64,000 bases of DNA, from NCBI GenBank assembly GCA_963920575.1, contig OY986969.1, positions 3,978,001 to 4,042,000 of the forward strand. The letters run 5' to 3'. Below the pieces are notes generated by a model, which saw only the letters and a program-made list of their open reading frames with translations, had not been told where the DNA came from and searched no databases. Positions 59,740 to 64,000 of this stretch are shown here, piece after piece. Both the position numbers and the translations under genes were made by a program. Source of the DNA: Narthecium ossifragum (taxonomy: Eukaryota > Streptophyta > Magnoliopsida > Dioscoreales > Nartheciaceae). Numbering within the stretch: position 1 is the first letter of the stretch; each line of letters begins with the position of its first letter.

Positions 59740-59833
59740 GTATGTCTGTTAGTGATATAGGCCATGTTTCTACCTCTCAGATTTATGTACCCGGTATTTT
59801 TTTAGTTCTTGATTTGTCCCTAAATCTTCTCTC

Positions 59834-60033
59834 NNNNNNNNNNNNNNNNNNNNNNNNNNNNNNNNNNNNNNNNNNNNNNNNNNNNNNNNNNNNNNNNNNN
59901 NNNNNNNNNNNNNNNNNNNNNNNNNNNNNNNNNNNNNNNNNNNNNNNNNNNNNNNNNNNNNNNNNNNNNNNNNNNNNNNNNNNNNNNNNNNNNNNNNNNN
60001 NNNNNNNNNNNNNNNNNNNNNNNNNNNNNNNNN
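59834..60033. other. Assembly gap (200 N)
   Basis: Exactly 200 unknown bases, most likely a fixed-size placeholder, so the true distance is unknown. Frames that run across it are not meaningful. Confidence 0.99.
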
Positions 60034-60531
60034 TATCGGTCGGTGGGGGAAAGGAAGAAGGATGTGGAAGTGAAGTTTAGCAGTGACTTGATCAACGGAG
60101 AAGACCGGCGATGTCCTCCTTTTTGTTTCTCCACGAGGCTTTATCGGGGCGACAAATGCCTTGGCGACGAGAGAGTCCGGCGATGAAGAGGGAGAAGGAC
60201 GGACGGCTTGGGCGTCGACGACTTGGGCATCGATCAATCGCCGTTGACCATCTTCCTCTCTGCCGTCGACCTCGACCCACCCCAGATCCTGCCTCGCTGT
60301 AGCCGTCGCCCCGAGTTGCCTTGCCACTGATGCCTCGCCGTCACCGGCGCCCCTCGCCACGCCCCAGGTCGCCTCGCCATCGTCTCGCACCGGTGCCCCG
60401 CGTAGCCTCGCCACCACCTCTCCGACCGCCTGAAGGACCCCCACATCTCCAGCTACGATCGCTGCGCCAACACAGTCTCGCGCCAGTGCCCCCGCGGCGC
60501 ACCGAGTAGCCTCGCCACTACCTCTCCGATC
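60034..60531. other. GC-rich stretch, host of the CACTA insertion
   Basis: It contains near-repeats of CTCGCCACxACCTCTCCGA (about 60407 and 60511). It continues right of the CACTA element with CGACCGCCTGAAGG, the same words found at 60427. Open on several strands but not recognised as a gene. Confidence 0.4.
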
Positions 60532-61820
60532 CACTACAAGAAAAGATGGATTCGATAGCACACAAAAAATGCTATGAAAACTATTCAATAGCATAAAAGT
60601 GACTGTTATAGCATGCGGTGCTATGAAAAGTATCGAATTTTCATAACACATTTTCAAAGTTATAAATTTATATCATCTAAAAGTAAAGATAGCACTTTAA
60701 AAGACATGTGAATATTATAATATGACAACTAATCTAAGTTATGAATTATTTTTCATAGCAATATATAAATGCTATGATATACTTATTACAGCATCCAAAT
60801 AGTGTTTTGATTTATTTATTATAACATCAAATTAGTGTTATATTTTTAATATTATTGCATCCAATTAGTGTTATATTTTTAATATTGTAGCATTCATTTA
60901 GTGCTATGCTTTATTTGATATAATATTCAAAAAAATTCATAGGTAAATATCAAACTCAAGCTTAACAATATTTGAGTGGTAAATATTATTACCACAACAT
61001 TTACAAAAATCTATTGTTGTTATAGCATTCTATTATTGCTATTATTGGTTATGAGCCTTTATAATCACCCATAAACTTGTTTAAGTATTGATCTCTTGTG
61101 CCCCTAATCTTCTTATATAGCCTCCGGGCAAACCAACTTTCGTGTCACTTCCGATGTGTGACTAAACACTATATTAAAATACTGTTAAGCTTTCTTATTA
61201 TAATATCCTAATAGCGTTATGTTATACTTATTATAACATGCGGATAGTGCTATGCTTAACTTGTTATAATATTGCAGTAGTGCATTGCTTTAGTTATTAT
61301 AGCAGTCTAATAATACTATGTTTTACTCATCGTAACTATTAAATAGTATTATGAAATACACATTATAACATCGAAATAATGCTATGTTTTGCCAGTTATA
61401 ACAATCACGTAGTGTTATGATTCACTTATTACAGCATGCAAATAATGTTTTGGGAGACTTATTATAGCGTCCTAATAGTACTGTTTTTTGCTTATTGTAA
61501 TGTTCTAATAGTAGCAGGATTCTTGTTTATTATAACGTTCAAATTTATAGCATTTTTAAATTTATGTTATAAATACACAATTTTTTTATAGCATTTAGTA
61601 AAGAATGTTATGAAACATGTGCTATGATATATGCATTGATAGCATCAGCAAATAATATGCTATAAAACATCCTATAAAATATCACCGATCTCTAAATGTC
61701 ACGACTTCTTTACAAATTTATAGCATATTGAATATTTATGTTATCAATATTCAATCTTTAATAGCATTTACAAATATATGCTATGAAATATGTGTTATCG
61801 AATCCATCTTTTCTTGTAGT
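60532..61820. mobile_element. Non-autonomous CACTA transposon, 1.3 kb
   Basis: The left end CACTACAAGAAAAGATGGAT and the inverse right end ATCCATCTTTTCTTGTAGT share about 25 bp of inverted repeat, continuing TCGATAGCACA / TGTGTTATCGA. The first 13 bases match the plant CACTA consensus. Many short subterminal repeats (TGCTATGA, TATAGCAT, TATAACAT) fill it. No transposase is encoded. The last base of the right end is C rather than G, and a 3-bp target duplication could not be shown. Confidence 0.88.
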
Positions 61821-63180
61821 CGCGACCGCCTGAAGGCCCCTCCCAAATATCCTTGCCTCTCGCTGTCTGTTCTTCTTCTTCACTCTAAACCCACCGCGCC
61901 ACGACCTTGGATCAACGACGGTGGTAGCAAGCAGCTATCGGTGACGTCGCTTCTCCTTCTTATATGTGAGTGTTGCTGCAATTTCATGGTTTCGTTGAAA
62001 TTTGGGTGCAACTGCTTCAATTTGCTGCAATATTTTGGTGAAATTTGGCTGGGTTTTGCTAACATTTCCCTTTTTATTTCCTCTTATGTATGTTTAAAAC
62101 TGAAATTTCATGGTCAAGGGCTGGATCTTCATCTGGAACGGCATCCTCTCCAAGAGATATCCAACCTCTGCTCGCTTCCTCCTCCTCGCCGTGAGGTAAG
62201 TGGTATTACTCCCGCTACAGCTCCATTTCTGGTAATTATGAAGTTTCTTCAGCATAACTAATTAGTATTACTCCTGCTACAATTCCATTTCCTCCTCGCC
62301 ATCAGCCACGCGATCACTGTTGAAGAAACATCATAATTAGTTCTACTGCACGAATTTCACGTGAGTAATTCATAGGATGATCTTGCATCATGTTTTTTGT
62401 TGCTATATGCGTTGCTTTTTTTTTACAATGGAAAAGAATATTTATTATTGTCCAAAAGGATCATTGTCCACATCTGTTAAACCTGCAATACTTATTATAT
62501 TATTCTTTTCTTTGCAATACTGATTATTGTCAACATCTGCGGTGTTTGGGTGCGGCGACAGCTCCCTCTCGAAGTGATCCTGTGTCATTGGACTCTATTG
62601 CATGTCTCTTTCTTTCTATCTACTTATCAGCTGTTGCTTTTTGGAGATTAATTGTTGATTGTGTATACGAATTGATTAAGCCTGTATTTTGGCTTGGATC
62701 AAGTTCTTGAAACTTAGTTTTTGGATTACATGTTTCTGAATTTGTGTTTTTTTTAGAAGTCTTTATTTGATTTGCATGGTTTTCTTCTTTGATATGACAT
62801 ATTAGTTGAATCAATCAATTTAACACTTGCTAAAGAGTTACTGGACACAGCCAAAGATGTCTTTTACAATTGACTTACTACTTCATTGAAGTGGTATATT
62901 ATGGGTTTCCTCTTGATGAAAGATTATTTAGGAGTAAAAGAAATACATTATTTGGTGGTGCATGTGACTAGAGGATTGTTTTCTTTCTTTCTTGAACTTT
63001 AATTAAATTGTATCCATAAGTCACAAAATATACATAATTCACCCATTCAACTGGGCTTTGTTAGCTCTCAAGCAATGCATTTTTAATATCTTTTTGTATG
63101 GTTTCAGGTACAAGAGCTTACATAGACAGTTGGATTGATTTCAAGTCAAAAAGACATCATTTATTCAGATTCAGCTTAAT
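61821..63180. other. AT-rich spacer with no supportable gene
   Basis: Contains a short duplicated piece (TATTACTCC(C/T)GCTACA(G/A)(C/T)TCCATTTC near 62204 and 62267). Open frames here are short and unconvincing. Confidence 0.4.
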
Positions 63181-63500
63181 TTGGATCGATCCGGACATTT
63201 TGGATCGATCCCGATCCTTTTTCCAGAAAGCCATACTTTTTATTCCATGTTGGATCGATCCAGATTCTTAATGGATCGATCCCAATATCTTCTCCTAGAG
63301 AGCTCGGTACAAAATGGATCGATCCAAACCGTCATGGGATCGATCCATATTTCTTGTCCCAAGAGCACCTATTCTTGGGTACAAATTGGATCGATCCACA
63401 TTTAAATGGGATCGATCCATATTTTCTTCTCAAAAAGCTATGATCTTTTGCTCATCTTGGATCGATCCAAGCCTACTTCGGATCGATCCAAGATCGCTGA
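63181..63500. repeat. Second array of paired GGATCGATCC palindromes
   Basis: Ten copies of GGATCGATCC, arranged as five pairs about 25-35 bp apart with about 60-75 bp from pair to pair, in the style of the array at 16651-17362. Confidence 0.9.
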
Positions 63501-63552
63501 CGGTTATAAATGGACGGCTCGGATCTAATCCGAGGATCCACGACTTGGGGTC

Positions 63553-63560
63553 TATAAATA
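63553..63560 (+). promoter_or_regulatory. Probable TATA box of an LTR-like promoter
   Basis: TATAAATA in TCTATAAATAGGGG, about 55 bp after the last GGATCGATCC. The sequence behind it (63600-64000) has no long open frame, as expected for an LTR leader. Inference from motif and context only. Confidence 0.45.
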
Positions 63561-64000
63561 GGGGTTTTGGCTCTAATTTGAGGATCTTTTTTCCACTCTT
63601 GTTCCCTCCTTTCTCCAGCCTTCTTCCCCCTTAGTGTGAGAGAGAGATTGAGTGCTCCAAGGGTTGGATTTTGATGGAGAAGATGGGTAAAGCCTCCTCT
63701 TCCATGGAGATCCTACCTAAGATGAGTAGCTAAATCCCTCTTCCTTGGGAATGATGTCTTAGGGTTCGATCTTTGGTTTCTTTATAATTCTTCATGTAAT
63801 GACTCTTGTGATGATGGATTTTGTATGAATTCACATGTAATTCTTAGTTCTCTTCAATGAATGCTTTATTTCTTACAAGTGTAAGTAGAGAGATTACATG
63901 CTTGTTTAGTCTTTGATTCAATTCCCCAAAGAAGAGGTCATATTAGAATCATGCCTAATTCTAGGGTTTGAATCATAATTTATTGAGGAATTAAATAATC
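63561..64000. other. Sequence to the right edge, probably retroelement LTR or leader
   Basis: AGAGAGAGATTGAG and repeated TCTTCCATGG / TCTTCCTTGGGA words. No gene seen before the window ends. Confidence 0.35.

Noticed and set aside
59742..60657. Open frames crossing the gap (both strands)
   Set aside because: They run through 200 N and are artefacts of unknown bases.
61728..62261. 177-codon frame crossing the right end of the CACTA element
   Set aside because: It starts inside the transposon and runs into spacer. No domain is recognised and the codon content is not convincing.
1..64000. tRNA, rRNA or organelle-derived genes
   Set aside because: None could be recognised on either strand. 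The only tRNA-like signals are primer-binding sites of retroelements.

Overview
This is a stretch of a plant nuclear genome. It has intron-rich genes with GT..AG introns, two recognisable host genes, and about 55 kb dominated by plant transposon families (MULE, hAT, Helitron, CACTA, Ty3/gypsy chromovirus, TRIM, MITEs). A 200-base run of N marks an assembly gap. The intron layout, GC-rich LTRs and MULE/Helitron content suggest an angiosperm, probably a monocot. The species cannot be proved from the sequence.

Layout. 0-7 kb is host DNA: the last four exons of an ALA2-type phospholipid flippase (+), then a complete six-exon ER-targeted FKBP15-type prolyl isomerase (+), with a MITE between them. 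7.7-21.5 kb is a nest of mobile DNA built on a tandem repeat of about 2.7 kb. It holds a TIR element, a Helitron carrying a miniature LTR element (TRIM), a 1.4-kb MULE, two short Helitrons, and a 5.7-kb hAT element whose transposase gene is itself split by a solo LTR. Several of these insertions can be proved within the window, because a second copy of the same repeat (49.4-52.9 kb) keeps the empty sites.

21.5-48.7 kb is the most interesting part. It looks like one very large Mutator-like element of about 27 kb (about 17 kb without a nested Ty3/gypsy element). It is bounded by inverted termini related to those of MITEs in the window. Two genes run inward from the left end: a GRF zinc-finger membrane protein and a Ulp1-like C48 protease with nine exons. 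Two run inward from the right end: a five-exon FAR1/FHY3-type MULE transposase of about 862 residues and a MAIN-LIKE plant mobile domain (PMD) gene. The PMD gene is broken by a 9.8-kb gypsy insertion in exon 1, a 7-bp duplication and damaged splice acceptors. A fragment resembling the SMC5/6 subunit NSE4 also lies inside. The spaces between genes hold clusters of TCGGTA..TACCGA dyads, the same dyads found in the MITEs.

52.9-64 kb is more repeat DNA: a solo LTR of the same family as the gypsy element, other LTR fragments, a run of CAAAATACCC repeats, the assembly gap, a 1.3-kb non-autonomous CACTA element, and an array of paired GGATCGATCC palindromes near the right edge.

How the parts relate: the flippase and the isomerase are ordinary host genes. 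The FAR1 transposase would act on the termini of the large element and probably on the related MITEs. The Ulp1, GRF and PMD genes are passengers or accessory proteins whose role in transposition is not known.
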